A DNA stretch of 64,000 nucleotides from an uncultured Paracoccaceae bacterium (GCA_947489705.1 CANLEQ010000008.1:1-64000), one strand, 5' to 3'. Counted from the first letter of the stretch, positions 16,771-26,674 are shown. A program made the numbers and translations. The notes: a model not told the origin generated them from the sequence alone.

Positions 16771-17922
16771 ATGTCCAGGCCCGCCCGCCCCAGATCCCGC
16801 ATTCCGAACGCGGAAATGGACGACATGACGGCTTCGTCCCTGCCCGATGCCGAGACGGGCCCGCCAAGCTATGCCGATGCCGATCCCGAGACGGCGCGCG
16901 CCATCGAGAGGCGTCTGGCCGCACTCGACATCGGCGACAGCGGCTCGATCATCGGCTTCGGAAGCATTGCGCAGGCCGAATTGCAGCAGATCAGCCAGGC
17001 GATGCTCGCCGACGTCCGCAACAAGGATCTAGGGCCGGCGGGCGACGGGCTGCGGGCCATGGTGGCGGCATTGCGCGGATTTTCGACGACCGAGCTCGAC
17101 ATGCGGCGCACCCGGACCCTGTGGGAGAAGGTGACCCGCCGCGCCGCCCCGATGGCCCGTTTCAAGGCCCGGTTCGAAGAAGTCCAGACCCAGATCGACG
17201 AGATCACGGACAACCTTCAGCGACACGAGCACCAGCTCCTGAAGGACATCAAGTCGCTCGACAGGCTCTACGAGAAAACCCTCGCCTTCTACGACGAGCT
17301 CGGCCTCTATATCGCCGCAGGCATCGAAAGGCTCCGCCGTCTCGACGAGGACGAAATTCCGGCATTGGAGGCTGCGACGGGCGGCGACGCGGTGGTCGCG
17401 GCGCAGAAGCTGCGCGATCTGCGTACGGCGCGCGACGATCTGGAGCGCCGCGTGCACGACCTCAGGCTCACCCGGCAGGTCACGATGCAGTCGCTGCCCT
17501 CGATCCGGCTGGTTCAGGAAAACGACAAGTCGCTCGTGACCAAGATCAATTCGACGCTGGTGAACACGGTGCCACTGTGGGAGACGCAGCTTGCGCAGGC
17601 CGTCACGATCCAGCGATCCGAGGATGCGGCCGACGCAGTCCGCGACGCTTCGGACCTGACGAACGAGCTCCTGGCATCGAACGCCAGCAACCTGCGCCGG
17701 TCGAACGAGAAGATCCGCGAGGAGATGGAGCGCGGGGTCTTCGACATCGAGACCGTCAAGACGGCCAATGCCGAACTGATCGAGACCATCGAGGATTCGC
17801 TGCGCATCGCCGACGAGGGGCGCGCGCGCCGCGCCAGCGCCGAGGCCGACCTCCAGACGATGGAGGCGGAGCTGAGATCCACGCTGGCCTCCGCGTCCGC
17901 CGATCCGAAACCGCGGCGATAG
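16771..17922 (+). CDS. TelA-like toxic anion resistance protein
   Basis: The 383-aa largely helical cytoplasmic protein of the TelA/KlaA family has long helices typical of the domain (FKARFEEVQTQIDEITDNLQ, LLKDIKSLDRLYEKTLAFYDELGLYI, SLVTKINSTLVNTVPLWE). TelA relatives have been linked to tellurite resistance and, in Firmicutes, to envelope stress; the mechanism is unknown. The start follows TAGGAGA overlapping the XpaC-like stop, 10 bp apart, so the two are co-translated. The N-terminal 60 residues are low complexity. Confidence 0.87.
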   Translation: MSRPARPRSRIPNAEMDDMTASSLPDAETGPPSYADADPETARAIERRLAALDIGDSGSIIGFGSIAQAELQQISQAMLADVRNKDLGPAGDGLRAMVAALRGFSTTELDMRRTRTLWEKVTRRAAPMARFKARFEEVQTQIDEITDNLQRHEHQLLKDIKSLDRLYEKTLAFYDELGLYIAAGIERLRRLDEDEIPALEAATGGDAVVAAQKLRDLRTARDDLERRVHDLRLTRQVTMQSLPSIRLVQENDKSLVTKINSTLVNTVPLWETQLAQAVTIQRSEDAADAVRDASDLTNELLASNASNLRRSNEKIREEMERGVFDIETVKTANAELIETIEDSLRIADEGRARRASAEADLQTMEAELRSTLASASADPKPRR

Positions 17923-17924
17923 CC

Positions 17925-18884
17925 ATGCGCATGCGATCCACGGGCATGCTCTTGCTGGGCCTCGTCGCGGCTGCGGCCTGCGACCGCGGCCCCATCGTCG
18001 ATCCCGTGCCGCGCCCGATCGAACGGCCCGAGCGCCCCGCCCCGGCGCTGACACCGATGCCGCCTCCGGTCGCGGAACCCGTCGACGATACCGAGATCCG
18101 GGCCTATTATCGACAGGTGACCGACAGCCTTCTGGCGCAGGGCCTCCTGCGTCAGGACGGTGGCGGTCCCGACACGCCCTATGATGCGGACCGGCTGGCG
18201 GATACTTTCATGCGGGTCGCGCTCTATCAGGAATACGACACCAGTTCGGGCCGTCTGGTCCAGCGCGAGACGGCGAGCCGACTGCACCGCTGGGAAACGC
18301 CCGTCCGCCTCGAGGCCCGGTTCGGCGGCTCGGTGCCGCCCGCGATCCAGACCCGCGACCGCAACGAGATGGCGGCCTTCGCGAACCGGCTGTCGCGGGC
18401 CAGCGGCCATCCCGTCTCGGCGGTCCCGAGCGGCGGCAACTTCACCGTCTACGTCGTCGGCGAGGAAGAGCGTGTGACCCTCGGCCCGGAGCTTCGCCGC
18501 CTCGTGCCGGGCCTGTCGGAGACCGCCCTGAGATCGGTCCTGGCCCTGCCCCGTTCGAGCTATTGCGTGGTCTTCGCACTCGATCCGAGCGATACGGGAC
18601 GCTACACGCAGGCGGTCGCCATCGTGCGGGCGGAACATCCCGACCTTCTGCGCCTGTCGTGCCTGCACGAGGAGATCGCGCAAGGCCTCGGCCTGCCCAA
18701 TGACTGGAGCGGCGCGCGCCCCTCGATCTTCAACGACGACGAGGAATTCGCCCTGCTCACCACGATGGACGAGGCTTTGCTCAGGATCCTCTACGACCCG
18801 CGCCTTGCGCCCGGCATGACACCCGAGACCGCGGCCCCCATCGTCGAGACCATCGCCGGCGAGATCATGGGCGGCCCGAGCTAG
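17925..18884 (+). CDS. DUF2927 lipoprotein
   Basis: The 319-aa protein has a lipoprotein signal (MRMRSTGMLLLGLVAAAAC, Cys19) and a Pro-rich linker (about 22-55). A globular domain beginning IRAYYRQVTDSLLAQGLLRQDGG contains the family's late motif LRLSCLHEEIAQGLGLPND. It resembles a zincin-like fold by its HEEIAQGLGL helix, but I cannot confirm a metal site (only one His in HEE). It is 2 bp after the TelA-like gene, making it the fourth gene of this operon and suggesting a periplasmic partner. Confidence 0.8.
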   Translation: MRMRSTGMLLLGLVAAAACDRGPIVDPVPRPIERPERPAPALTPMPPPVAEPVDDTEIRAYYRQVTDSLLAQGLLRQDGGGPDTPYDADRLADTFMRVALYQEYDTSSGRLVQRETASRLHRWETPVRLEARFGGSVPPAIQTRDRNEMAAFANRLSRASGHPVSAVPSGGNFTVYVVGEEERVTLGPELRRLVPGLSETALRSVLALPRSSYCVVFALDPSDTGRYTQAVAIVRAEHPDLLRLSCLHEEIAQGLGLPNDWSGARPSIFNDDEEFALLTTMDEALLRILYDPRLAPGMTPETAAPIVETIAGEIMGGPS

Positions 18885-18893
18885 GCGCCCACC

Positions 18894-19445
18894 TCAGAGT
18901 CCGTCGCGCGCCACCAGCTGCGCCAGATCGTCGATCGCCTGCGCCTTGGCCGCGGCGATGCCCGAAGCGGTGGAGGCCGCGATCGGCACGCTCAGGTCGA
19001 AGCGACGCGCGGTATCGCCGCGCGTGCCGTCGGTCGATGCCACGAAATACTGCCCCGCGATGCGATAGTGCCCGGTATTTTCCGGCAGGGCGCGGGTGAA
19101 CCGCACTTCGAGCCGCGCATCCGGCGTCTCGTAGAAGGGCCAGGGCTCGGCCGCGACGCGGGCGCGGGTCAGGGCGGCCAGCCGGAAGGCGAGCCCTTCG
19201 GTAAAGGCCCGCCGCGGGTCGTCGGCCCAGAGCAGGTCGGAATCGCTGACGAGCGCGCCGGTCTCGTCCTCGACATAGATGACTTCCTGGCTGGCATAGG
19301 TCGGCAGCGACACGTCGCGCACCTCGACCGAGCCGTAGCTTACCGGGATGCGCCCCGTCTCGGGAACGGGGGGCAGCTCGTAGCGCAGCGGCTCGCCGCC
19401 ACAGGCACCGAGAAGGAGAGCAAAGGCGAGGGCAAAGCGTTTCAT
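18894..19445 (-). CDS. pqiC: ABC-type transport auxiliary lipoprotein (PqiC)
   Basis: The 183-aa outer-membrane-type lipoprotein has the signal MKRFALAFALLLGAC with lipidated Cys15. A DUF330/PqiC domain follows (LRYELPPVPETGRIPVSYGSVEVRDVSLPTYASQEVIYVEDE). It would anchor the PqiB tunnel to the outer membrane. Its start lies one base after the pqiB stop, and the order pqiA-pqiA-pqiB-pqiC is complete. An upstream start (19565) adds 40 Arg-rich residues and is rejected. Confidence 0.88.
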   Translation of the reverse strand: MKRFALAFALLLGACGGEPLRYELPPVPETGRIPVSYGSVEVRDVSLPTYASQEVIYVEDETGALVSDSDLLWADDPRRAFTEGLAFRLAALTRARVAAEPWPFYETPDARLEVRFTRALPENTGHYRIAGQYFVASTDGTRGDTARRFDLSVPIAASTASGIAAAKAQAIDDLAQLVARDGL

Positions 19446-19446
19446 G

Positions 19447-22302
19447 TCACCGTCCGAAGAGAAGGGAATTTGGGGCGCGCTCGATCTGGCGCGCCAGCGA
19501 ATTGATGGAGGATGCCGCTTCCTGAACGTCGCGCAGGGTGCTGCGCGCCTGCGACCCGAGCGCACCGTTGGCCTCGTAGCCCGAGATCACCGTCTCGGTC
19601 TGCGCCAGAAGCTCGCTTGTGCTGGTAAGCAGCGCCGGAAGCTGGTCCGAGGCGCGGCGGATCGCATCCGCAGCCTCTTCGGCCGAGGCGAGCGTCTGGT
19701 TCGCGCTGTCCACCAGACCGCCCTCCTGGATTTCGATCAGAAGCCGCTGAACCTCTTCCAGCGCATTGGCGAGCGCACCCGGGACACGCTGCGTATCCTC
19801 GGACGAGACGAGGTCGTTGGCCGATGTCACGAGTTCCGAGACCCGCGCCGAGAGCTCCTCGATCGGGATCTGCGTGGCCTCGCTTGTCAGAGCCTCGATA
19901 TCCTCGGCGATGCGGTTGGCGCGCTCGACGACCTCGGGCGCGTTGTCGGCGGCGATCGCCACCGAATTGGCCGCGCGTTCGGCCTCGGTCAGCACGGCCT
20001 GAAGCTGCAAGGTCAGATCCGTGACCGCCGTCTCGGCAGTGGCGAGCGTCTGCGTCGCCTGGTCGAGAACGCCGCCATCGACGATTTCGTCCATGACACC
20101 GCGCGCCGCGGCGAGCGTCTCGTTGATCTGCCCCGGCACCGCCTGGGTTTCGGCGCGGGTGACCAGAAGGTCGAGATCGGCGACGAGATCGTTGACGTTC
20201 GCGACCACCTGGTCGAGCGGCAGCGTGTCGAGGTCGGTCACGAACGCCAACAGGTCGCGCGACAGCGTGTCGATCCCGCGCAGCAATCCCGGCACCTCGT
20301 CGAGGCTGTCCTGCGCATTCGCGACCGCCAACCGCGCCTCGGCCAGAAGCGGGTTCAATTCGCCCGCAAGGTTCGTGACCACGCCGCGCAGATCGACCAG
20401 CGTCGCCTCAGCTGTCTCCACGAGGCCCGCCGCGCGGATTTCCTCGATCAGACCGTCGACCTGGTTGAGCAGGCTCGACACGTCGCCGGTCAGGCCCTGC
20501 GTGGCGGGATCGGCAAGCAGCGTCCGCAAGGCCGCGATCGAGCCTTCGGTCTCCTCCACCACGGATTGCAGCGGCAGGTCGTTCACCGAGTTGATGAGCT
20601 GATCCAGACTGGCGACGGCCGCGTTGATCTCGGCCAGGGTCGCCGGCACCTCGTCCACGGCGACGAACACCGCATTGGCCGCATCCTCGGCGGCGTCGAG
20701 GGCCGCGACGAGCTGTTCCACCGCGCCCGCTTCGCGCAGTTCGCCCACGACGCCCTGAAGGTCCTGCGCCGTCTGGTTGAGGGTGAGCATGAGGTCGTTG
20801 GCCTGATCGGGAAGCCCCTGCACGCCATCGGACCCCACGAGGCTCCGGACCGCAGAGAGGATGCCCAGCACTTCGGACGGGGTCTCGCGCACGCCTTCGT
20901 CGTTGAGGATCGCGTTGGCGCTCGACATGAGGGCGATGGCGTTGTTCAGCACCTCCTCGATGGGCAGGTTGTTGACCCGGTTGAAGACGCCCTGGGCGGT
21001 ATCGGTGAAATCCGAGATGTCGCCCGGAATCGACGGGATGCGCGGATAGGGCTCGGCATCCATGACGAGGCTCGCATCCTCCACGTTGTCGAGCTGCACC
21101 AGCCCAACCTGCAATCCCCCGAGGAGCGAGGCGCTCTGCAACTGCGCGCGCAGCCCGTTACGCACTGCGAACTCGAAGAAATCATAGACCGTTTCCTCGT
21201 CGGCCTCGCCTTCGAGCCCGAGATTGCCCGGCTGGATCTCGATCGTCACCAGAAGCCGGATCTCGCGATCGCCGAACCTCTCCTCGTCGAGCAGACCGGT
21301 CAGCGCGTCGATCCGCCCGACCGAGATGCCGCCGAAATCCACGTCGGCCCCGACCTCCAGGCCCGCCACGGTGTCGTCGAAGACGACGGAGAAGAGTACC
21401 GGTTCGCCGCTGAACGCATCGCCGAACACCGAAGAACGCGCGGTGTCCTCGTCTCCGTAGAGCGTGAACACGCTTTCGGGCGTGACCTCCTCGCCGCCGG
21501 AGACGGTCGTGGCGAAACTGATCCCGCCCGAGACCAGCGACGCGATCGACGCCACGTCGAGCCGCGCGCCCTGCGCGCCGAAGCTGAAGGTGAAGCCCGA
21601 CGTGTCCCAGAACCGTGTCGAACTCGTGATCAGGCGCGCTTCGGGTTCGCGGACGAACCCGTCGGCAAGGACCGACGTGCCGTCGGGGCCAAGCCGCAGG
21701 TTGGCGATCTGTCCGACCTCGATGCCGCGGTAGTAGATCTTGGTGCCTTCGGACAATCCCTCGACGGAATCGCCGCGCAGCTGGAAGGAGATCCCCTCCT
21801 GCCCGTACCGGACGAGCGGCGCGGCACTCACACCGTCGAAGACGCGCTCGGGTTCGCCGATGACGCTGTCCCAGTCGCCCTCGATATAGACGCCGCTCAG
21901 CACGGTATCGAGCCCGGCCACCCCTTGGGCGGAGACTTCGGCGCTGACCACCCAGAACTCGGCATCCTCGTCGATGTATTCCGCGACATTCTGGTCGACG
22001 CGGATCTCGGCCACAACCTGTTCGAGATCGTCGGAAAACTGGACCGCCTCGACCACGCCCACCACCACGTCGCGGTATCGAAGCTGGGTCTCGTCGGCCC
22101 GGACGCCCGACGCGTTCTCGAACGCCACCTCGATCAGGGGGCCGCGATCCGCGTAATTCTGCCACACGACATAGAGCGAGATGACCAGCGCCAGGACCGG
22201 CACCATCCAGACGATCGACAGGCGCGACAGGATCGACCGGCGGGCCTTGCGCAATTCGGGTGCGGCGGCACCGGCGCTCGAGCGGGACGGGTCGTCGGTC
22301 AT
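19447..22302 (-). CDS. pqiB: MCE-domain protein PqiB with extended repeat region
   Basis: The 951-aa protein is anchored by one N-terminal TM (about 29-48: LSIVWMVPVLALVISLYVVW). Three MCE domains follow, roughly 54-150, 165-270 and 297-400, with typical motifs such as YYRGIEVGQIANLRLGPDG and FGGISVGRIDALTG. The remaining 520 residues are helical and consist of four related units of about 118-130 aa beginning LPIEEV (446), LPLQSV (576), LPLDQV (694) and IPIEEL (812). E. coli PqiB has about 546 aa, so the periplasmic needle is far longer here. It should form a lipid conduit between the inner and outer membranes. Confidence 0.9.
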   Translation of the reverse strand: MTDDPSRSSAGAAAPELRKARRSILSRLSIVWMVPVLALVISLYVVWQNYADRGPLIEVAFENASGVRADETQLRYRDVVVGVVEAVQFSDDLEQVVAEIRVDQNVAEYIDEDAEFWVVSAEVSAQGVAGLDTVLSGVYIEGDWDSVIGEPERVFDGVSAAPLVRYGQEGISFQLRGDSVEGLSEGTKIYYRGIEVGQIANLRLGPDGTSVLADGFVREPEARLITSSTRFWDTSGFTFSFGAQGARLDVASIASLVSGGISFATTVSGGEEVTPESVFTLYGDEDTARSSVFGDAFSGEPVLFSVVFDDTVAGLEVGADVDFGGISVGRIDALTGLLDEERFGDREIRLLVTIEIQPGNLGLEGEADEETVYDFFEFAVRNGLRAQLQSASLLGGLQVGLVQLDNVEDASLVMDAEPYPRIPSIPGDISDFTDTAQGVFNRVNNLPIEEVLNNAIALMSSANAILNDEGVRETPSEVLGILSAVRSLVGSDGVQGLPDQANDLMLTLNQTAQDLQGVVGELREAGAVEQLVAALDAAEDAANAVFVAVDEVPATLAEINAAVASLDQLINSVNDLPLQSVVEETEGSIAALRTLLADPATQGLTGDVSSLLNQVDGLIEEIRAAGLVETAEATLVDLRGVVTNLAGELNPLLAEARLAVANAQDSLDEVPGLLRGIDTLSRDLLAFVTDLDTLPLDQVVANVNDLVADLDLLVTRAETQAVPGQINETLAAARGVMDEIVDGGVLDQATQTLATAETAVTDLTLQLQAVLTEAERAANSVAIAADNAPEVVERANRIAEDIEALTSEATQIPIEELSARVSELVTSANDLVSSEDTQRVPGALANALEEVQRLLIEIQEGGLVDSANQTLASAEEAADAIRRASDQLPALLTSTSELLAQTETVISGYEANGALGSQARSTLRDVQEAASSINSLARQIERAPNSLLFGR

Positions 22303-22946
22303 CCGGAAAGGCTTTCCCTGTTGGTGTCCCAGATCATTCGGGGATCGAAACTCTGTGCCGCCAACATGGTAAAGATCACCGATAAGGCGAACGTGATCGC
22401 CGCCGGTCCCGGATTGATGGAAGCTGCGAAATTTAGCTGCACCAGCGCCGACAGGATGGCAACGACAAACACGTCGATCATCGACCATCTGCCGATGAAT
22501 TCGACCACTTCGTAGAGTTTGTGCCGGCGATGCGGCTCCATCGACAGGGGTTTGGCGACCGAATAGGCGAGCCACGCGATTGCAACGAACTTGCCGACGG
22601 GGATCATCACAGACGCCACGAAGATGACGATCGCGATCCCGACCGCGCCATGGGACGCGAGTTCGATCGCGCCCTCGATGATGGTGTCGTCGGAGGAATT
22701 GAAGAGCACGCGCGTCCTGAGCATCGGATAGACGTTGGCCGGAATGTAGCAGATCATGCCGACGGCGAGCCAGGCCCAGACCCTTTGCAACGATCCCCGG
22801 TCGCGCGAGCGCAGGGCGGTGCCGCAGCGCGCGCACCGGTCGGTGCCGATGGGCCAGACCCGCGTGCACCTCGTACAGGCGACCAGCCCCTCCTGCCGGG
22901 CGGTGACTAGGGGCGTCTGTCTTCCAGTGTCTTCCATATTGTCCAT
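22299..22946 (-). CDS. pqiA: Paraquat-inducible protein A-type membrane protein (second copy)
   Basis: The 215-aa protein has a rubredoxin-like zinc ribbon (CTRC at about 24-27 and CARC at about 38-41) and then four TM helices. The PqiA signature IPANVYPML is present, with a FASVMIPVGKF-like third helix. It overlaps pqiB by four bases and the first pqiA by 40 bases. E. coli has these two halves fused in one protein; here they are separate genes. The start could be ATG 22946 or ATG 22937. Confidence 0.87.
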   Translation of the reverse strand: MDNMEDTGRQTPLVTARQEGLVACTRCTRVWPIGTDRCARCGTALRSRDRGSLQRVWAWLAVGMICYIPANVYPMLRTRVLFNSSDDTIIEGAIELASHGAVGIAIVIFVASVMIPVGKFVAIAWLAYSVAKPLSMEPHRRHKLYEVVEFIGRWSMIDVFVVAILSALVQLNFAASINPGPAAITFALSVIFTMLAAQSFDPRMIWDTNRESLSG

Positions 22947-23548
22947 CTGCACATCGTTGCGTCCTGCAGGACGATCACCACCACGAGGCCCGCGAACATC
23001 CAGAAGGCGGGACCGTATTCCACCCGCGCCAGATCGCTGACCTTCACGAGCGCCACGGCCACGCCGATCACGAAGATCTCGGCCATCGACCACGGGCGCA
23101 GATCCTCCGACCAGCGGAACGCGCGGCGCGCCCCCGGCCAGGGCCTGCGTCCCAGCGCCAGCGGCGCGATCACGTAGACGACGAGCGCCGCACGCGCCGC
23201 GGGGATCAGCACGATCAGCGCGGCGACCGCGACCGACAGGCCCATCATCCAGCCCCCGTCGACGAAGGCCAGTGCCGCGTCGAAGACCGAGGCCCGGTTC
23301 GTGATGCCCTGCGCATTGATCCCGAGAAAGGGAAAGAACGTCGCCCCGAACATCAGGATCATCACCGTCACGGCCAGCGCCACGATCCGCCCGAACGCGC
23401 CGCTGCGCGGTGCGATCAGGACGTGGTGGCATCGCCGGCACATGATCCGCTCGCCCGATGCAGGCTCGCGCGCCACGTAGAGCGCGTCGCATTGCGGACA
23501 GGCGATCAGCTCTTCCAGATCCGGATCGTCACTTGCGATATCGGCCAT
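22907..23548 (-). CDS. pqiA: Paraquat-inducible protein A-type membrane protein (first copy)
   Basis: The 213-aa protein has an N-terminal zinc ribbon (CPQC ... CRRC), four TM helices and the family motif TFFPFLGINAQGITN. It is the first gene of the four-gene pqi operon on the minus strand. ATG 23548 is favoured; a GTG at 23566 would add six residues. PqiA proteins are inner-membrane partners of the PqiB conduit and probably load or unload lipids. Confidence 0.86.
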   Translation of the reverse strand: MADIASDDPDLEELIACPQCDALYVAREPASGERIMCRRCHHVLIAPRSGAFGRIVALAVTVMILMFGATFFPFLGINAQGITNRASVFDAALAFVDGGWMMGLSVAVAALIVLIPAARAALVVYVIAPLALGRRPWPGARRAFRWSEDLRPWSMAEIFVIGVAVALVKVSDLARVEYGPAFWMFAGLVVVIVLQDATMCRWTIWKTLEDRRP

Positions 23549-23678
23549 GCGCGGGCCCCGCTTCACCTGCCCGCCGATCGCGGGCCATCGGCATATTGCT
23601 TAGTCGGATCAACGGGCAAAGACCAGCCGCCGGCCGCTCACGTCTGCGCGGGCCGCCGCCCCGGGGACCGGGCCTGCG

Positions 23679-25496
23679 TCAGGCCGCCGCCCGCGCCTTG
23701 CGCCCGAGTGCCTGGTCGACCGCCTCGTAGAGCAAGTCGCGGCTGAGAGGCTTGGCGAGCTGCCCGTCGAAACCGAGCGGCGAGACGCTGTCGCCCGCGG
23801 TCAGCAGGATCACGGGGATATGCCTCAGATCCGCGGCCGACCGGATCGACGCGAGCAGTCCCTCGCCGTCCATCCGCGGCATGTGCATGTCCGTCAGGAC
23901 CAGGTCCACCTCCGTCTCGCGCAGCAGATCGAGCGCCTCGGCACCGCTGCCGGCCTCGAGCGCCTGGTATCCGGCGACCTCCAGAAAGCTGCTCGCGATA
24001 CTGCGGTTGAGCCGGGCATCGTCCACGACCAGCACCCGGAACCCTTCGTTGCCATGGCGTAGGGCGCCCTCCCGCCCCGCCGGAGCGGCTTCGTGACATG
24101 CCTCGGGCAGGACCAGCGGCAGGCGAAGCGTGAACGTCGCCCCCGCGCCCGGCGGCGACGATGCCGTGAGATCGCCGCCCATCAGCCGGGCGAGATCGCG
24201 CGCGATCGCCAAGCCGAGGCCCGTGCCGACTCCGGTGGCCGAGGCGACGTCGTCGAGCTGCCGATAGGGCTCGAACACGGCCTCGATGGCCTCGGGCGGA
24301 ATGCCGTGCCCGGTATCGCTGACGTGGATCTGTATCCAAGGCACCGCGCCACCGGTCGCGCTTGCCTCGACCGAGATCGCGCCGCCCCGGGTATGCTTGA
24401 TCGCGTTCGAGACGAGGTTCGAGACGATCTGCCGGATGCGGATATCGTCGCCCACGATCCGCTCGGGGAAATCGTCCGCGACGCCCACCTCCAACGTGTT
24501 GGCCGACGCCGAGGCCGCGTCCGCAAAGAGGCTGCGCACGATCCGCAGAAGATGCGACAGGGACATGCTGGTGGGTCGGATGACGAATTGCCCCGCCTCG
24601 AGTTTCGCGTGATCGAGCAGATCGTCGAGCAGCGAGCGCATCGCCGTCGCGGAGGAGAGGATCATCGCCGCACGCTCGCGATCCCCGGTGTCGCGTGCCT
24701 CCATCTCCAGCATCTGCCCGGCCGCCATCACCCCGTTCAGGGGCGTGCGGATCTCGTGACTGATCATCGCGAAGAACCGGTCCTTGGCGTCGACGGCCGC
24801 ATTGGCGCGGTCCCGCGCGGCGGTAAGCTGTACCTTGGCAGCATGGGCAACGTATCCCGATCGCAGGCTGAGACAAAATCCCAGGAACAGAATGCCGTAG
24901 AGGTAGGTCAATCTATCCGGCGAAACGTACTCGGTACCCGATACTGCGACCCCGAGGATGGGAAAGATCGGGGCGATCATGGCGCAGTAATACCGCATGT
25001 CCTCGGTTCTGACATTGCAGGCCATCTGTATCCAGAGCACCGTTATGATCGACGCCACCAGGAAGCCAAAGCCGCTGCTTTCCGAAATGAAGATCCAGTT
25101 CACCGCTGCCACGCAACTCGACTGAAGGAAGGTCAACGCGATGCTGGCATACAGGTGCCGTTTGCGGCGCCCGTTCAGATATCGCGCTTCCACCACCTGC
25201 AGCGCGAACGTGACCGCGGAATACAGAACGAACGGCAAAAGAGTGAATGCGCGCGCTCCGGATAGAAAGGCGAAACAGAAAAACCCCACGCAGGCCAGGT
25301 GTGCGGTGATGCGCTCGGCATAGTTCGTCATCTGCTGGCGGATCGCGGTCGCCTCGTTCGAGGTTGCGAAAATTCTCCCCAGAGCTGAGGAAACGCCACG
25401 AAACCCTCTGCGGAGGGCCGAACCCGCAACCGGCCCGCGATCCCTCGAACGACGCAGTCTGCGGAAGACGTCCAACGATGACGGCATGGGGGACAT
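23679..25496 (-). CDS. Hybrid sensor histidine kinase with C-terminal receiver domain
   Basis: The 605-aa protein has an N-terminal membrane region with about six TM segments (65-215). The dimerisation/phosphoacceptor domain carries SHEIRTPLNG with His247. The HATPase domain has its N box near NLVSNAIKHT, DTGHGIP, and GVGTGLGLAI. A receiver domain at about 486-600 has phosphoacceptor Asp536 (LTDMHMPRMDG) and conserved Lys582 (AKPL). The ATG at 25496 has GAGGAGA upstream; an in-frame ATG at 25526 is less likely. There is no cognate response regulator next door. It is divergent from the TAXI-TRAP genes, but a regulatory link to them is not shown. Confidence 0.9.
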   Translation of the reverse strand: MSPMPSSLDVFRRLRRSRDRGPVAGSALRRGFRGVSSALGRIFATSNEATAIRQQMTNYAERITAHLACVGFFCFAFLSGARAFTLLPFVLYSAVTFALQVVEARYLNGRRKRHLYASIALTFLQSSCVAAVNWIFISESSGFGFLVASIITVLWIQMACNVRTEDMRYYCAMIAPIFPILGVAVSGTEYVSPDRLTYLYGILFLGFCLSLRSGYVAHAAKVQLTAARDRANAAVDAKDRFFAMISHEIRTPLNGVMAAGQMLEMEARDTGDRERAAMILSSATAMRSLLDDLLDHAKLEAGQFVIRPTSMSLSHLLRIVRSLFADAASASANTLEVGVADDFPERIVGDDIRIRQIVSNLVSNAIKHTRGGAISVEASATGGAVPWIQIHVSDTGHGIPPEAIEAVFEPYRQLDDVASATGVGTGLGLAIARDLARLMGGDLTASSPPGAGATFTLRLPLVLPEACHEAAPAGREGALRHGNEGFRVLVVDDARLNRSIASSFLEVAGYQALEAGSGAEALDLLRETEVDLVLTDMHMPRMDGEGLLASIRSAADLRHIPVILLTAGDSVSPLGFDGQLAKPLSRDLLYEAVDQALGRKARAAA

Positions 25497-25699
25497 ACGT
25501 CTTTCTCCTCGGTCTTCCGCCGTCATACCGGGGTGCCTTGTCGATCTGATTAAGAAAAAGCGTCGTCTTATAGGTATTGCCGCGCATCACGCCCTGAGCC
25601 GCGGCCCCTTGCCGAAGCGAACGCACTTGCGCATCCTCTCTTCAGGGCGAAGTGCCGACCGGGCGCCCGCCAATGCAACTGCAAATGCAGGGAGATCAC

Positions 25700-26665
25700 A
25701 TGTCCTATCTCAAACAGCTCTCGATGGCGGCCTTGGCCGTCGGAATGGCCGGCCCCGTGGCCGCACAGGAAGAGACCTTCATCACCATCGGCACCGGCGG
25801 CGTCACCGGCGTCTACTATCCCACCGGCGGCGCGATCTGCCGCCTCGTGAACCGCGGGCGCGCCGATCACGGCATCCGCTGCTCCGTCGAAAGCACCGGC
25901 GGTTCGGTCTTCAACGTGAACGCGATCCGGCAGGGCCAGCTCGATTTCGGCGTCGCCCAATCCGACGTGCAAAGCCAGGCCTATAACGGCGAAGGACAGT
26001 TCGACGAGGCGTTCGAAGGCCTGCGCGCGGTCTTCTCCGTGCATCCCGAACCCTTCACGGTCGTCGCCCGCGCCGATGCCGGCATCGAAAGCTTCGACGA
26101 TCTTCAGGGCAAGCGCGTCAATATCGGCAATCCGGGTTCCGGACAGCGTGTCCTAATGGAGCGCCTGATGGAGGCAAAGGGCTGGACGACCGGCGATTTC
26201 GCCCTCGCCTCCGAACTCCAAGCCGCCGAGCAGAGCCAGGCGCTCTGCGACAACAACATCGACGCGATGGTCTATTCGGTCGGTCACCCCTCCGGCTCGA
26301 TCCAGGAGGCGACGACGGCGTGTGATTCGGTGCTGGTCGAGGTGAACGGCCCCGAGGTGCAGCAGCTGGTCGAAGAGAACGGCTATTACCGGACCGCCAC
26401 CATTCCCGGCGGCATGTATCGCGGCAATGACGAGGATACCGAGACGTTCGGCGTCGGCGCGACCTTCGTGACGTCGGATGCCGTGTCCGAGGATGTCGTC
26501 TACGAGGTGACGCGGGCCGTCTTCGAGAATATCGACCAGTTCCGCTCGCTCCACCCGGCCTTCGAGAATCTCGACCCCGAGCAGATGGCCAATGACGGGC
26601 TCAGCGCCCCGCTCCATGCCGGCGCCCAGCGCTATTTCGAGGAAGCGGGCCTGCTTCAGGAATAA
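25700..26665 (+). CDS. TAXI-family TRAP transporter solute-binding protein
   Basis: The 321-aa periplasmic protein has the signal peptide [22 protein letters not shown] followed by [20 protein letters not shown]. That last stretch is the hallmark of TAXI binding proteins, which bind glutamate, 2-oxoglutarate or similar acids in known cases. GGGAGATCAC precedes the ATG. A stem-loop terminator follows the gene and the permease gene starts 223 bp downstream, so the binding protein can be made in excess. The substrate cannot be inferred. Confidence 0.92.
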   Translation: MSYLKQLSMAALAVGMAGPVAAQEETFITIGTGGVTGVYYPTGGAICRLVNRGRADHGIRCSVESTGGSVFNVNAIRQGQLDFGVAQSDVQSQAYNGEGQFDEAFEGLRAVFSVHPEPFTVVARADAGIESFDDLQGKRVNIGNPGSGQRVLMERLMEAKGWTTGDFALASELQAAEQSQALCDNNIDAMVYSVGHPSGSIQEATTACDSVLVEVNGPEVQQLVEENGYYRTATIPGGMYRGNDEDTETFGVGATFVTSDAVSEDVVYEVTRAVFENIDQFRSLHPAFENLDPEQMANDGLSAPLHAGAQRYFEEAGLLQE

Positions 26666-26674
26666 GCGATTGTC

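Noticed and set aside
19444-22515. 1,023-codon plus-strand frame opposite pqiB
   Set aside because: It is an antisense shadow caused by the repetitive codon pattern of pqiB; no start signal and no domain, whereas pqiB has MCE motifs and operon context.
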